Source of the DNA: G963662605 sp963667005
GTDB lineage: Bacteria > Bacteroidota > Ignavibacteria > Ignavibacteriales > Ignavibacteriaceae
Direction: 5' to 3'
NCBI GenBank assembly: GCA_963667005.1
Contig: OY762937.1
Location: 1,922,001-1,986,000, forward strand
Length of the DNA: 64,000 bases
Part shown: positions 43,019 through 52,453 of the stretch, piece after piece
How the letters are laid out: the number at the start of each line of letters is the position of its first letter
How positions within the stretch are numbered: the stretch's first letter is position 1
The notes under the pieces: generated by a model
The model's input: the letters and a program-made list of their open reading frames with translations, nothing else
What the model was told of the DNA's origin: nothing
The model's database searches: none
Position numbers and translations under genes: made by a program

Positions 43019-44283
43019 CTGAATTTATATGCCTCTGGGGGTAATTGTGTAATGAGCCGGTAATCTCCAAATCCCGTATAATCTACGAATACTGCATCTA
43101 AACGTAATTCATAATATTCCCAAACTTCATACGGCTTGGAGTCAATCTCAAATGGATGGCGGTCAATGTTGTTGGGAGTCCCGAGATAGACATATACCAT
43201 GCCCATATCAGTCTTCCAGCCATCAATGTAATGAGAAAAATTTCTATTCGCGTAATCTATACGGCGGTAATACTCTAATAAAAACTCGTTCTCTTCAGTA
43301 GTCGGATTGGGATCTCTCTTTTTCCAAAATTCGTAAAACGCACGGACTTTCTCATCATACGTTTTATTGGCTTTCAAAGTGTCCATTTCTGAGGAGCTGG
43401 CAATATATTTCATCTCGTCAATAGCTTTGTCGATGTCCCTTACATAATACGGTAAATGAGCCGACCACATCGAAAAAGCCTTTTTAACGTGAGACAGCGT
43501 TACTGCATTCGTGTCATAAATTGTGGCATTGAGTACATACTCGCCGTATGGTAATGCAAGACTGTCGAGGCTAAATGAGAGTGTGTTTCTACCCGGCTGC
43601 AGCGTTTTAATGGCTGAAGTACGGTACATGACAGTGTCATCGTTGTCGCAGATTCTGAATGCTAATGACACAGTTCGCACAGTATCCGAATACATTTCAA
43701 AGTAAATTGGTAATGAATTGTGCTTTGTCGTTATTACCTTGGTAATATTCGGAATGATTTTCGAACCGTCACCGGCTTTTTGATCGGAAATAATAATGAT
43801 GTCGCTTGCCGATACTTTATAATTGTAGGAAGGTACTTTAACCTGATGTTCAACCTTATACACTTGTTTTGAGTCTTTATCTTCCAATACGCTTACTACA
43901 ACATAGGATTTTGGTTCCAGTTTAAAGGAGACGACGCTTATCTTAAAATTTTTCGTTGATTGCGTGCTACCAAAGTTGTCAGCTTTAACGTTTTCATTTT
44001 TAATGCGTTCCTGTAATAACGTTGTCTTGGAAGTATCATATACCGAGACCGTTAAGGTATACCCCCCATGAAAACCATCTTCAGTTTTGTAGAAATGAAT
44101 TTTGTTGAATGGTATTTGCGCGAACACATCCATTGTCGTAACGGCTGTGTCCTCAGTCTTGTGGTTAAAAAAATCGCAATAGAAGGCGGGTAATGATGTT
44201 ATAGCATTCATCATCTTTAATTTTGACTGCTGGGGATATACAATTGCAGCCAATATCAAAATTATTAAACACGCCTTTTTCAT
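43015..44283 (-). CDS. Exported GWxTD-domain protein
   Basis: This 422-residue protein has a signal peptide (about 1-17, ending V-Y-P-Q), a long beta-rich middle part and a C-terminal GWxTD domain beginning at G-W-K-T-D-M-G-M-V-Y-V-Y-L-G-T-P near residue 355. The family is widespread in FCB-group and related bacteria, and its function is unknown. The position between rimO and the kinase-Omp85 pair in a packed operon suggests a role in the envelope. It shares an ATGA overlap with the kinase gene. Confidence 0.85.
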   Translation of the reverse strand: MKKACLIILILAAIVYPQQSKLKMMNAITSLPAFYCDFFNHKTEDTAVTTMDVFAQIPFNKIHFYKTEDGFHGGYTLTVSVYDTSKTTLLQERIKNENVKADNFGSTQSTKNFKISVVSFKLEPKSYVVVSVLEDKDSKQVYKVEHQVKVPSYNYKVSASDIIIISDQKAGDGSKIIPNITKVITTKHNSLPIYFEMYSDTVRTVSLAFRICDNDDTVMYRTSAIKTLQPGRNTLSFSLDSLALPYGEYVLNATIYDTNAVTLSHVKKAFSMWSAHLPYYVRDIDKAIDEMKYIASSSEMDTLKANKTYDEKVRAFYEFWKKRDPNPTTEENEFLLEYYRRIDYANRNFSHYIDGWKTDMGMVYVYLGTPNNIDRHPFEIDSKPYEVWEYYELRLDAVFVDYTGFGDYRLITQLPPEAYKFR

Positions 44284-44300
44284 ATTGATGTACGTTATTA

Positions 44301-45593
44301 TTAAACCGGTTCAGCGTATAGATCGAATTCATCGCAATCGGTGATCGTTACATCGGTAAACTCGCCGATTTTCAGACTTCCTGAAGTTTTTAATATGAGT
44401 ATTTCACCATCAACTTCAGGAGCGTCTCTATACGAACGTCCAATGTAATAATCTCCCTCAACTCTGTCAATGAGAACTTTAAGTTTTTTCCCGGGCATTG
44501 TCTGATTAATTTGCAGAGAAATATCCTGCTGAATTTCCAGAACCCGCGCTTTTCTGCTGTCTTTCTCATCCTTGCTTACCGGGTCACCAAGTATAAAGCT
44601 TGGGGTCTGTTCTTCCTGTGAAAAATCAAATACTCCAAGTTTTTCAAACTTGAATTCTTCGATAAATGAACATAGTTCATCAAAATCTTCTTGAGTTTCC
44701 GCCGGATAACCGACAATAAAGGTAGTTCTAAGAACTAATCCCGGAATTCTTTCGCGCAACGTATTGAGCAATTCCAATGTTCTGCGTTTTGTAATTCCTC
44801 TACGCATTGAGCGAAGGCAATTATCCGTAATGTGCTGTAGTGGAATATCAATATATTTCAGCACTTTCGGATTGTTCGCAATAACATCAATAAGATCATC
44901 CGGAAATTGAGAAGGGTACGCGTACATAAGCCGTAACCACTCAATGCCTTCTACTTCACTCAATCTGTTTAATAATTCGGCGATTGAACGCTTGCCGTAA
45001 ATATCCAAGCCGTAAGCCGTCGTATCCTGTCCGATAATGATTAACTCTTTAGTCCCGTTAGCAGCAAGAAATTTTGCTTCTTGCACTAATTCCTCAATGG
45101 TCTTTGATTGATGCTTTCCGCGAATAAGGGGAATAGCACAAAACGAACAAGGGTTGTCGCATCCTTCTGAAATTTTCAAATATGCTGTGTGCGAAGGTGC
45201 ACTCAGTACACGCTCTCCCAACAGCTCACGGCGTAATCTTCCGCCGAGTTCGTTGATAATACCTTCGTACTGCTCCGTGCCGAAAAATGCATCAACTTCA
45301 GGCATCTCAGCAGCAAGATCTTTCTCGTATCGTTCGGATAAACATCCCGCGACAATAACTTTGCGTACTTTACCTTCGGATTTCAATTGCAGTGATTGAA
45401 GAATGGCGTCAATGGATTCTTCTTTCGCGGCTTCGATAAATCCGCATGTATTTAATATAATAGTCTCAGCTTTTGAAGGATCATCTATAAGGGACAGATC
45501 ATTTAATTTTATTTGGTTCATCAACCGTTCGGAATCGACAGTATTTTTTGAGCAGCCCAAAGTAATGACCGCTACAGTATTCTTTTTAGACAT
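44301..45593 (-). CDS. rimO: Ribosomal protein S12 methylthiotransferase
   Basis: RimO adds a methylthio group to a conserved Asp of ribosomal protein S12. The 430-residue protein has C14, C50 and C84 for the auxiliary iron-sulfur cluster and C145, C149, C152 in the radical-SAM C-x3-C-x2-C motif. The N-terminal T-L-G-C-S-K-N-T-V-D-S-E is the RimO signature that separates it from MiaB, and a C-terminal TRAM domain (about 365-428) follows. Its paralogue miaB lies at 55175-56527. It follows cdsA by 8 bases. Confidence 0.95.
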   Translation of the reverse strand: MSKKNTVAVITLGCSKNTVDSERLMNQIKLNDLSLIDDPSKAETIILNTCGFIEAAKEESIDAILQSLQLKSEGKVRKVIVAGCLSERYEKDLAAEMPEVDAFFGTEQYEGIINELGGRLRRELLGERVLSAPSHTAYLKISEGCDNPCSFCAIPLIRGKHQSKTIEELVQEAKFLAANGTKELIIIGQDTTAYGLDIYGKRSIAELLNRLSEVEGIEWLRLMYAYPSQFPDDLIDVIANNPKVLKYIDIPLQHITDNCLRSMRRGITKRRTLELLNTLRERIPGLVLRTTFIVGYPAETQEDFDELCSFIEEFKFEKLGVFDFSQEEQTPSFILGDPVSKDEKDSRKARVLEIQQDISLQINQTMPGKKLKVLIDRVEGDYYIGRSYRDAPEVDGEILILKTSGSLKIGEFTDVTITDCDEFDLYAEPV

Positions 45594-45601
45594 AGAACCT
45601 A

Positions 45602-46423
45602 TTACTTACTAATAAAAAACTTAACATATAACAAAACTACAGGTGCAACAAACATCAGAGAATCAAAACGGTCAAGCATGCCGCCATGACCGGGTATAAG
45701 GTTCGAAGAATCTTTAATTCCGGCATCACGTTTTAAGAGCGATTCAACAAGGTCTCCCATCTGGCCGATTGTTCCGGCGATGGCGCCGATAATAACCGCA
45801 TCCTGGGTTGATAAAAATCCGACAATGAGATTTTTTGCGGCGATCATAGTTAGAATCGCAAAGACAAAACCAAAAACCGCACCTTCCCAACTTTTCTTTG
45901 GACTGACGCGTGGAAACAGGCGGTGTTTACCTAAAGCAGTGCCTCCGAAAAAGGCTGCTGAATCACATACCCAAATCGTTGCCAATATTGCTATGACCAA
46001 ATATCCGCCACGCTCATACTCCATGCCGCCATACACCTGGCGTAATTCCACTAATGATGAGAACAAAATTCCGACGTAAAAGATGCCCAAAAATGATGCA
46101 CCCAGATTATTTATTGCAGAATGTTTGTTGCGGAATAATTCAACCAGCATCGTGACTATGACTGAAATGAGAATGATGACATAATAATCAACCGCATGAA
46201 AATACGCATTGGCCACTAAAGCAATCACGGTCGTGTATCCGGTTACTGCCAAAGAAAAAGAAGACTTTTTCCGGGCGAACTCAATGAATTCACTATAACC
46301 AAGAACGGCTAAAATGAGTGTGAAAGCCAAAAAATATCCATTGCCGGCTATGGCGGCGAACAAAATGACAGGAATTGCGATTAACGATACAATTATCCTG
46401 ACTGCAGTATTATTTAACTTCAT
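45602..46423 (-). CDS. cdsA: Phosphatidate cytidylyltransferase
   Basis: CdsA makes CDP-diacylglycerol from phosphatidate and CTP, the branch point of phospholipid synthesis. The 273-residue inner-membrane protein has about eight hydrophobic segments. The family signature near the C-terminus, with K-R-D-A-G-I-K-D-S and P-G-H-G-G-M-L-D-R-F-D-S, is present, and S-P-K-K-S-W-E-G lies upstream. It belongs to the packed minus-strand run. Confidence 0.94.
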   Translation of the reverse strand: MKLNNTAVRIIVSLIAIPVILFAAIAGNGYFLAFTLILAVLGYSEFIEFARKKSSFSLAVTGYTTVIALVANAYFHAVDYYVIILISVIVTMLVELFRNKHSAINNLGASFLGIFYVGILFSSLVELRQVYGGMEYERGGYLVIAILATIWVCDSAAFFGGTALGKHRLFPRVSPKKSWEGAVFGFVFAILTMIAAKNLIVGFLSTQDAVIIGAIAGTIGQMGDLVESLLKRDAGIKDSSNLIPGHGGMLDRFDSLMFVAPVVLLYVKFFISK

Positions 46424-46443
46424 GCGTTATGTATTTGTTGTTG

Positions 46444-46800
46444 TTATTCTTCTTCGTCTTCGGATGTGTCCGGTTGAGCTTCTAAGTTTTTAATAAACGA
46501 CAATGCATCTTCTGCGTCTTCCGCTTTTACGAAAAGTTTAGCGTTTTGGCGCGTGGCATCAAGATTATTACTGTCGTTTTGATTCAATATGAAAGATTCA
46601 ATTCCTGCTCCATCCAGATTCGCTTTTACCATATCAACGTCAATAATCTGGTTGCTTACATAGACCAGTGTGTAATTCTCGTCGGGGAAATGCACTTCCT
46701 GCTCTTCTTCTTCCAACTGCGGGACGAGGTCCGCTCCACAATCAGAGCATTTTAAAATACCTTCCTCGTATTCGGATTTGCATTCGGGACAGTATGGCAT
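46444..46800 (-). CDS. Zinc-ribbon plus DUF2007-type small protein
   Basis: This 118-residue cytoplasmic protein has an N-terminal zinc ribbon (C-P-E-C and C-S-D-C at about 4-7 and 18-21), an acidic linker and a DUF2007-like domain (about 42-108) with L-V-Y-V-S-N and V-K-A-N-L-D-G-A-G-I-E-S. The tail is acidic. The family is suspected to sense or signal, but no function is established. It lies between cdsA and a CPBP protease in the same run. Confidence 0.78.
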   Translation of the reverse strand: MPYCPECKSEYEEGILKCSDCGADLVPQLEEEEQEVHFPDENYTLVYVSNQIIDVDMVKANLDGAGIESFILNQNDSNNLDATRQNAKLFVKAEDAEDALSFIKNLEAQPDTSEDEEE

Positions 46801-46808
46801 AACAGCTC

Positions 46809-47783
46809 CTATGATTGTTTTTGAAGATGATTTTTATAATACCGCTGAATCATACTTATAACAATGATAAAAAGCAAGGAGGAAAATAATAATGCTATAT
46901 ACGCGGTCTTTAACTCACCAAGTGAAGGGACCTGATTTTGCTCTAATTGGCTTTCGCCGAACATGAAAAACAGGGCAGTAGAGAAAAAGTTGTTTGAAAA
47001 ATGCAGGAACATTGAGACGAATATTGATTCGGTAGTGTACACTGCATATCCGAAATACAATCCCAGCAGGGTAAGCGGAATAAACGCATAGGGATTCACA
47101 TGATACAGACCGAAAAACAAAGCGGTGATCAGCGCTCCGGCAAATTTGCTGTATTTCAATTCAAAACTTTTTTGGATGAATCCGCGGAACAAAGTTTCCT
47201 CACAGATAGCCGGAGTTATTGCCACAACAGCAACAATAATGAGTTTATCCCAGAATGAGCGGATATGAAAAAACACGCCATAAGTCTGCTCAATGGCCTG
47301 ATTCAATAAGTCCAAAATCTGTTTGAGATTCTTGAAGAAAGGTAGAGTGTTTGCCCAGCTATTAATGTAATAGTTCTGCAAAAGCATAAAATTATTCATC
47401 CAGGGAATAAGAATCACCATTCCGGCAACAAACATCAGGAATAACTTTGGATCGGGCTTGCGGATTCTCAGCACAACCGAGACGTTGCTATAAATTCCTC
47501 TTGTGAGCATAAGTGCGGGAAGCAGCATAAATAGTATCTGGGAGCCCATTTGGAGCAAGCGCAGAGAATTGGAATCTGCTTTGTTTACGGAAAAGCCAAA
47601 TATGGAAAGCTGAAGAATCGCTCCCGCTAATTGAAAAAGAAAAAATCCGACAACTAAGCCGAGTATCCCTGCTGTTAACGGGGATATTTTTGCGTATAAG
47701 CGGTTGGAATCAACCTGTTCTTCGGGTTGTTCCGGCTTTTCCTGTTCATTCTGCGGCTGATTGTCGTTTTGTTCTTCTATCAA
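46809..47783 (-). CDS. CPBP-family intramembrane metalloprotease
   Basis: This 324-residue protein has a polar Gln/Glu-rich N-terminus (about 1-28) and about eight membrane segments. The CPBP (Rce1-like) motifs are present: E-E-T-L-F-R-G near 195-201 and H-V-N-P-Y near 230. Members cleave within the membrane or act in bacteriocin immunity and prenyl-protein processing; the role here is unknown. The start is TTG at 47783, with AAGG upstream; no in-frame ATG lies nearby. Confidence 0.85.
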   Translation of the reverse strand: MIEEQNDNQPQNEQEKPEQPEEQVDSNRLYAKISPLTAGILGLVVGFFLFQLAGAILQLSIFGFSVNKADSNSLRLLQMGSQILFMLLPALMLTRGIYSNVSVVLRIRKPDPKLFLMFVAGMVILIPWMNNFMLLQNYYINSWANTLPFFKNLKQILDLLNQAIEQTYGVFFHIRSFWDKLIIVAVVAITPAICEETLFRGFIQKSFELKYSKFAGALITALFFGLYHVNPYAFIPLTLLGLYFGYAVYTTESIFVSMFLHFSNNFFSTALFFMFGESQLEQNQVPSLGELKTAYIALLFSSLLFIIVISMIQRYYKNHLQKQS

Positions 47784-47792
47784 TGACGTGCC

Positions 47793-48593
47793 TTAGCGTT
47801 TTGAATTTAATTTGCCGCTGAGTCCTTCGTATGCCGTCAGTTCAGCATCAATGGATCCGATAACAATCTTTGTTTTTACCTTAACCGGCATTTTAATATC
47901 ATCATTGGTCAGCCATATAATAATGTTGCCTTCACTCTTAAATAAGCCGCCTTCCTGAACAAGCGGTTCAACCATGATACAGTCAAAGGTACCGGCGGAA
48001 ACTTTTATGCGTTCTTTGCCGAGATACCGGACATCAAGATCATATACTTTATCCTTGTAAAAATTATAAAGTTTAACCTTATCGCCTGGTTTCATTTTTG
48101 AATAATCAATCGTGCGTGCATAATAAAATGCTGACATGATATCGTTTACATAACGGGGGATAGAGTATTCACCGTCAGATGTTTTTGCTTTCCCTTTTCT
48201 GTGATCGAAGAAAGCGGAGAAATCACGCGAATATTTTCCTTCGCGGACATGCTGCTCAAATCTCCATGGGAATATTCCCTGAACATCCACATATGTCTCA
48301 TAGCGGTCACGTACTTTAAATACCCAGTCAAAACTTGGTACGGAGCTAACTTCGAAAAGGATATGATATGCATCTCTGCCTGAAATACGCTTTGTTTGCG
48401 GAATGCTCATGGTAGCAACCCCGGCATGGACGAATCCGTATTTCACATCAAACGTTAATTTTTCGCCTTCGCGGAATGCCTGATTGTTCACTTTCCTGAA
48501 ATCGTCTCCCGCAGGTGGAAGCATAAAACCGAAAGCTACTGTAGCTAAGAGAATTGCAGAGAGCAAAGTTATGCGTTGTTTAATTAGAACCAT
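47793..48593 (-). CDS. Exported DUF3108 protein
   Basis: This protein of about 266 residues has a signal peptide (about 1-22) and a DUF3108 domain for the rest, with F-R-E-G-E-K-L-T-F-D-V-K-Y-G near 40 and the paired beta-strand pattern of the family. The ATG at 48593 is preferred because GGAGA stands five bases upstream; a TTG at 48605 would overlap that site. DUF3108 proteins are periplasmic and of unknown function, often near envelope genes as here. It overlaps the GT9 gene by 14 bases. Confidence 0.83.
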   Translation of the reverse strand: MVLIKQRITLLSAILLATVAFGFMLPPAGDDFRKVNNQAFREGEKLTFDVKYGFVHAGVATMSIPQTKRISGRDAYHILFEVSSVPSFDWVFKVRDRYETYVDVQGIFPWRFEQHVREGKYSRDFSAFFDHRKGKAKTSDGEYSIPRYVNDIMSAFYYARTIDYSKMKPGDKVKLYNFYKDKVYDLDVRYLGKERIKVSAGTFDCIMVEPLVQEGGLFKSEGNIIIWLTNDDIKMPVKVKTKIVIGSIDAELTAYEGLSGKLNSKR

Positions 48594-49638
48594 TATGATC
48601 TCCAAAGTTCAATTTTTCAGAACAGATTTCTTTTATTTTTTTTGTAACCAGTGCTATATCAATAGTATTCATGCACTGTAATTTTTCACATTTCTTACGG
48701 GTGCAGTTTTTGCAGCCTATTGGCGGTTCAAATATCGTACTTTTTGTGGTGTATGGTCCCCATCTTTTAACCGAACAGACTTTAATTTTGGGGTAGAAAC
48801 CAACCACCTCTTTGCCTAATGCCGCCGCAATATGCAATGTTCCGGTTGAATTCGAAACAAAAATATCACTTTTCCCGATTATTCCCATCAATTCAGTTAA
48901 TGAAAATTGTCCGGCAAGATTATGTGCTTTGGTGTTCCCGCACACTTTTCCGCATAAAGCTTCTTCATTTTTGTTTCCGGTAACCAGTACTGTTGCAATG
49001 TTTTCATTCTCAAGGGAGCGGATTAGTTCGTTGAATTTTTCCGCCGGTAAATCCATCGCACTTCCGCCGCTTCCGGGATGTACAACAATAATTGGATGCT
49101 CCTGAGGTATGTTTAGTTCCTTAAAGAGCTTTGAGGCTTTTTTATTCGCTTCTTCCGGAATAGTAAGACCATACGAAACCGATTCGGGCGAGTATGTAGT
49201 TTCAATACCGGTCCCTTTTAGCATGCGTATATTGTATTCAAGCTCGTGATGTTTGACTTTGCTTCTGTGGTCGTAAATTCTATTGGTATATAATAGTGAA
49301 AACCATCTGTACCCATTGCCGATACGGCGTGGAATTTTTGCAAGGAACATCAAAAGTGAAACCGGATAACTCGGCGATACGACAAACACGGTATCGAATT
49401 TATACTTGATGATCGCCGGTAAGATTTCTGCTGCAGGTGTATTTTGCATGTCTTCAGGGAAGACGATGACTTCATCAATATAACTACAGTTTTGTGCAAT
49501 GGGTGCAGTATAATTGCGTACGGCAAAGGTGATATGCGCTTGCGGGTACTTCTTCTTCAATTCAGCAGCCATTGGCAGAGTGAGAACAACATCTCCGATT
49601 CTATCGGTACGTACGATAAGAATTTTCTCGGGTGTCAT
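48580..49638 (-). CDS. Glycosyltransferase family 9 (heptosyltransferase-like)
   Basis: This 352-residue GT-B enzyme starts with R-T-D-R-I-G-D-V-V-L-T-L-P, like WaaF/WaaC. V-H-P-G-S-G-G-S-A near residue 185 and V-S-N-S-T-G-T-L-H-I-A-A-A-L near 265 form the nucleotide-sugar site. A cysteine-rich stretch near 310-325 (C-K-N-C-x4-C-x3-C) may bind a metal. It likely adds a sugar to lipopolysaccharide core. It overlaps the DNA glycosylase gene by 4 bases (ATGA). Confidence 0.88.
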   Translation of the reverse strand: MTPEKILIVRTDRIGDVVLTLPMAAELKKKYPQAHITFAVRNYTAPIAQNCSYIDEVIVFPEDMQNTPAAEILPAIIKYKFDTVFVVSPSYPVSLLMFLAKIPRRIGNGYRWFSLLYTNRIYDHRSKVKHHELEYNIRMLKGTGIETTYSPESVSYGLTIPEEANKKASKLFKELNIPQEHPIIVVHPGSGGSAMDLPAEKFNELIRSLENENIATVLVTGNKNEEALCGKVCGNTKAHNLAGQFSLTELMGIIGKSDIFVSNSTGTLHIAAALGKEVVGFYPKIKVCSVKRWGPYTTKSTIFEPPIGCKNCTRKKCEKLQCMNTIDIALVTKKIKEICSEKLNFGDHNGSN

Positions 49639-50246
49639 GACTTCCTCGAAACAAAAGGGTTGTCTTTAATATAGAATCGCCATGGAATATTCTTCGCCTT
49701 TGAGATGCCGATCCGTTTTGAAACGGCGATGTCTTTAGCCGGGATTTTCTTTCCTTTGGTAATCCAGATAATGTCACCCGCTAGATCTTCTTCATTTTCT
49801 TTTCTGGTAATGGCGCAGGCCTGGCATAATTTGCCGGGACCGTTGGTAAGATTAATAACTTCTTTTTGATCCTTGCACGTACGGTGATAGCGGTGTCTTG
49901 CCATTATTTCTATACCGGAGATGGGCTGTAAAGCTCTGATAAGTACTGCCTGCCCTTCATCTTTTTTACCTGTGACAACATTGCAGCAATGATGGTTGCC
50001 GTAGGTGAAATACACGTAAAAAATACCGCCTGATGAAAACATCGGCCTGTTCTTGTTCTTCATACCGCCGCACGCATGCGAAGCTTCATCGTTGTCTCCT
50101 TCGTACGCTTCAACTTCGGTAATTATTCCGGCTAACGTATAATTACCGAACTTTCTATGGAGAATTTTACCAAGCAGTTTTGGGGCAACTTCAGATGCTT
50201 TTTTTTTATAAAATGATTTCGGGAGTATATCGGGTGGTGTTTTCAT
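49635..50246 (-). CDS. DNA-3-methyladenine glycosylase, AAG/MPG family
   Basis: This 203-residue monofunctional glycosylase removes alkylated purines from DNA. Family blocks are visible: A-P-x-L-L-G-K near 21, E-V-E-A-Y near 46 with the catalytic Glu, F-S-S-G-G-I-F-Y-V-Y-F-T-Y-G near 70-83, V-L-I-R-A-L-x-P near 101, and N-G-P-G-K-L-C near 135. Size is typical. It is part of the packed run, with no functional link to its envelope neighbours. Confidence 0.93.
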   Translation of the reverse strand: MKTPPDILPKSFYKKKASEVAPKLLGKILHRKFGNYTLAGIITEVEAYEGDNDEASHACGGMKNKNRPMFSSGGIFYVYFTYGNHHCCNVVTGKKDEGQAVLIRALQPISGIEIMARHRYHRTCKDQKEVINLTNGPGKLCQACAITRKENEEDLAGDIIWITKGKKIPAKDIAVSKRIGISKAKNIPWRFYIKDNPFVSRKS

Positions 50247-50269
50247 GGTTTAGCTCGGGAGTATCGTGA

Positions 50270-50968
50270 TTACTGCTGTTCCCGGAGCTTAACATATAAC
50301 TGTTGAATGATAGAAACGATCTCGTTTGTCCGTTCAGGATTCCGTTTCATGAGGATTTCATAAATCTTGATTGCCTCGGGAATTTTTCCCTGTGAGGCAT
50401 AAATTTTTGCAAGTGTTTCAGAGACAATGCCGCCTTCGATTTCATACGTTGTGCTGGGTTTGAACTCCGGCTCTTTGGCGTTGTCGGGCAGGCGCATTTT
50501 TGCATTCGAAAGACGTTCTGCTAATTCCAGAAATGAATCTTCTTCCTGCGGCTGCTGTGGAATTCTCTGAGGTGCGGCTGATTCGCCTTCGCTTGGTGAA
50601 AAAGAATCTTCGACGAAGGTTGTCCGCTTTTTGATATTGAAGGGCGAGCGCATCTTTTTTAACTCTTCAACTTCCTTTTCGTAGAATTCATACGATGCGT
50701 CGGAGTCAATGATGTCACTGCCTTGTTTGTAAACTTTTAATGCTTCAGGATATTTTCCCTGTAATGAAAGGGCTTTGCCCAGCAGAAAATATGCTGCGGC
50801 ATAATCGGGGAAACGGTGGATACCTATGGTAAGAATTTCAACGGCGGAATCTAAGTTATGAGAATCGATCTCCTTTTTTGCTTTACGCACAAAGAGAGGA
50901 GACCGATTATCATATTCGTAAATCAGACAAGCTTTTTCTTCAAACAAAGATTGTTCGGATTTTTCCAC
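50270..50968 (-). CDS. Tetratricopeptide-repeat protein, cytoplasmic
   Basis: This 232-residue protein has no signal peptide. TPR-like helices occur at about 30-95 (A-A-Y-F-L-L-G-K-A-L-S-L-Q-G-K-Y-P-E-A-L) and near the C-terminus (about 185-225), separated by a polar, Pro/Glu-rich linker (about 110-170). The start is GTG at 50968, with AGTAGGT upstream. It lies 5 bases after the GT2 gene and may be a partner or regulator of that glycosyltransferase; this is inference. Confidence 0.75.
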   Translation of the reverse strand: MEKSEQSLFEEKACLIYEYDNRSPLFVRKAKKEIDSHNLDSAVEILTIGIHRFPDYAAAYFLLGKALSLQGKYPEALKVYKQGSDIIDSDASYEFYEKEVEELKKMRSPFNIKKRTTFVEDSFSPSEGESAAPQRIPQQPQEEDSFLELAERLSNAKMRLPDNAKEPEFKPSTTYEIEGGIVSETLAKIYASQGKIPEAIKIYEILMKRNPERTNEIVSIIQQLYVKLREQQ

Positions 50969-50973
50969 CGTAC

Positions 50974-52425
50974 CTACTTCTTCGAATAAACGGTACGGAG
51001 TGAAATAAAGGAAATTCCTGCAAATCCAATGAAGAATAACATCTGGAACGGGAGCGCTGCAATCTCAAGGAAGTAGATTGAAGAGCAGATACCGACCAGA
51101 TAATAGACTGCCATTATTAATTCGACGATAGTCGAAAGATCAACTTTTTTGTTTACGTATTTTTTCTGTGCGAAATCATCTTTGCCATCCACAACTTTAA
51201 ATTTCGGTGTGCGGACGAATTCACTTTTTCTTGAGAGTAAACCTTCAAAGACTGCGCGTGAATTATTTACAGCGAGTCCCATTGACCCGGCCATAAACAG
51301 CGGGAAGAGTACGATTTTCTTCTTCCAGTCAGCGCGTATATCTCTTTGTGAATAATAGTAGAAAAGAAATGAACTGACGAATGCGAGTACGAAGATTGAC
51401 ATTACTGCAAAATACGCTTCATGTGAACCGGAGTTCTTTACAAAGACCAAAGGCACATTAAGAATTGCAACCAGCAGAATGAAAGGGTATGCAAGGTTGT
51501 TGGTCAAATGGAATGTGCTGACTAATTTCAATCCGAATGGAATTTTAGCTTTCCATACCATCGGAAGTACTTTCTTTGCAGTTTCAACATAGCCTTTTGT
51601 CCAGCGGAATTGCTGTGCTTTCAGCGCGTTGATTTCAGCTGGCAATTCAGCCGGTGAAATGGTGTCTTTTAAGAACACAAAGCGCCATCCGTTTAACTGT
51701 GCACGGTAGCTTAAGTCCAAATCTTCTGTAAGTGTATCAACATGCCAGTTCCCGGCATCATAGATACAGCTTTTACGCCAGATACCGCCGGTGCCGTTGA
51801 AGCTGAAAAAGAATCCGGCTCTGTTACGGACGTTCTGCTCTAGGATAAAGTGGCCGTCCAATGCAAGTGCCTGAGCTTTTGTTAAAAGCGAATAATCGCA
51901 GTTCAGATGCTCCCAGCGTGTCTGCACCATGCCGATTTTCGGATCGGAGAAGAAGGGGAGAGTCTTCTGGAGAAAATCTTTTTGAACCATAAAGTCTGCG
52001 TCAAAGATAGCAACAAAATCACCCTTTGCCGTCTTTAATCCTTCTTTAAGAGCACCAGCCTTAAATCCTTCGCGGCTTTCGCGGCGGATATGCTGGATAT
52101 CAAAACCTTCTGCCTGTTTTCTTAATACAGCTTTTTCAACAACTTCAACAGTTTCATCTGTTGAGTCGTCAAGAACCTGAATTTCTAAAAGTTCTTTCGG
52201 GTAATCGAGTTCGCAGACTGTGTCAATAAGTCTTTCGATTACATAGAGTTCGTTATAAAGCGGGAGTTGAATAGTAACTTTAGCATCCGGAATTTTAGCA
52301 TCTTTTGGCTGAGGCTTTTCGTTCCGGTGTTTTTTGTAGTAGTATACCATGATAAAACCATGGCAGCCGAAAATGAATAGAATCGATAACGAAATAAAGT
52401 ACGAGACTAAAACGATATCATCCAT
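50974..52425 (-). CDS. Membrane glycosyltransferase family 2 (cellulose-synthase-like)
   Basis: This 483-residue processive-type GT2 has one N-terminal membrane segment (about 5-27), a cytoplasmic GT-A domain (about 45-290) and about four C-terminal membrane segments. The catalytic pattern is complete: D-D-S-T-D near 87, D-A-D near 137, E-D in L-T-E-D-L-D, and Q-F-R-W in the Q-x-x-R-W motif. It should polymerise or transfer sugars from a nucleotide donor across the inner membrane; a glucan or glucomannan product is possible. No BcsB-like partner is adjacent. Confidence 0.85.
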   Translation of the reverse strand: MDDIVLVSYFISLSILFIFGCHGFIMVYYYKKHRNEKPQPKDAKIPDAKVTIQLPLYNELYVIERLIDTVCELDYPKELLEIQVLDDSTDETVEVVEKAVLRKQAEGFDIQHIRRESREGFKAGALKEGLKTAKGDFVAIFDADFMVQKDFLQKTLPFFSDPKIGMVQTRWEHLNCDYSLLTKAQALALDGHFILEQNVRNRAGFFFSFNGTGGIWRKSCIYDAGNWHVDTLTEDLDLSYRAQLNGWRFVFLKDTISPAELPAEINALKAQQFRWTKGYVETAKKVLPMVWKAKIPFGLKLVSTFHLTNNLAYPFILLVAILNVPLVFVKNSGSHEAYFAVMSIFVLAFVSSFLFYYYSQRDIRADWKKKIVLFPLFMAGSMGLAVNNSRAVFEGLLSRKSEFVRTPKFKVVDGKDDFAQKKYVNKKVDLSTIVELIMAVYYLVGICSSIYFLEIAALPFQMLFFIGFAGISFISLRTVYSKK

Positions 52426-52453
52426 TAAAAAATAATCCTTTTCTATATGTTTC

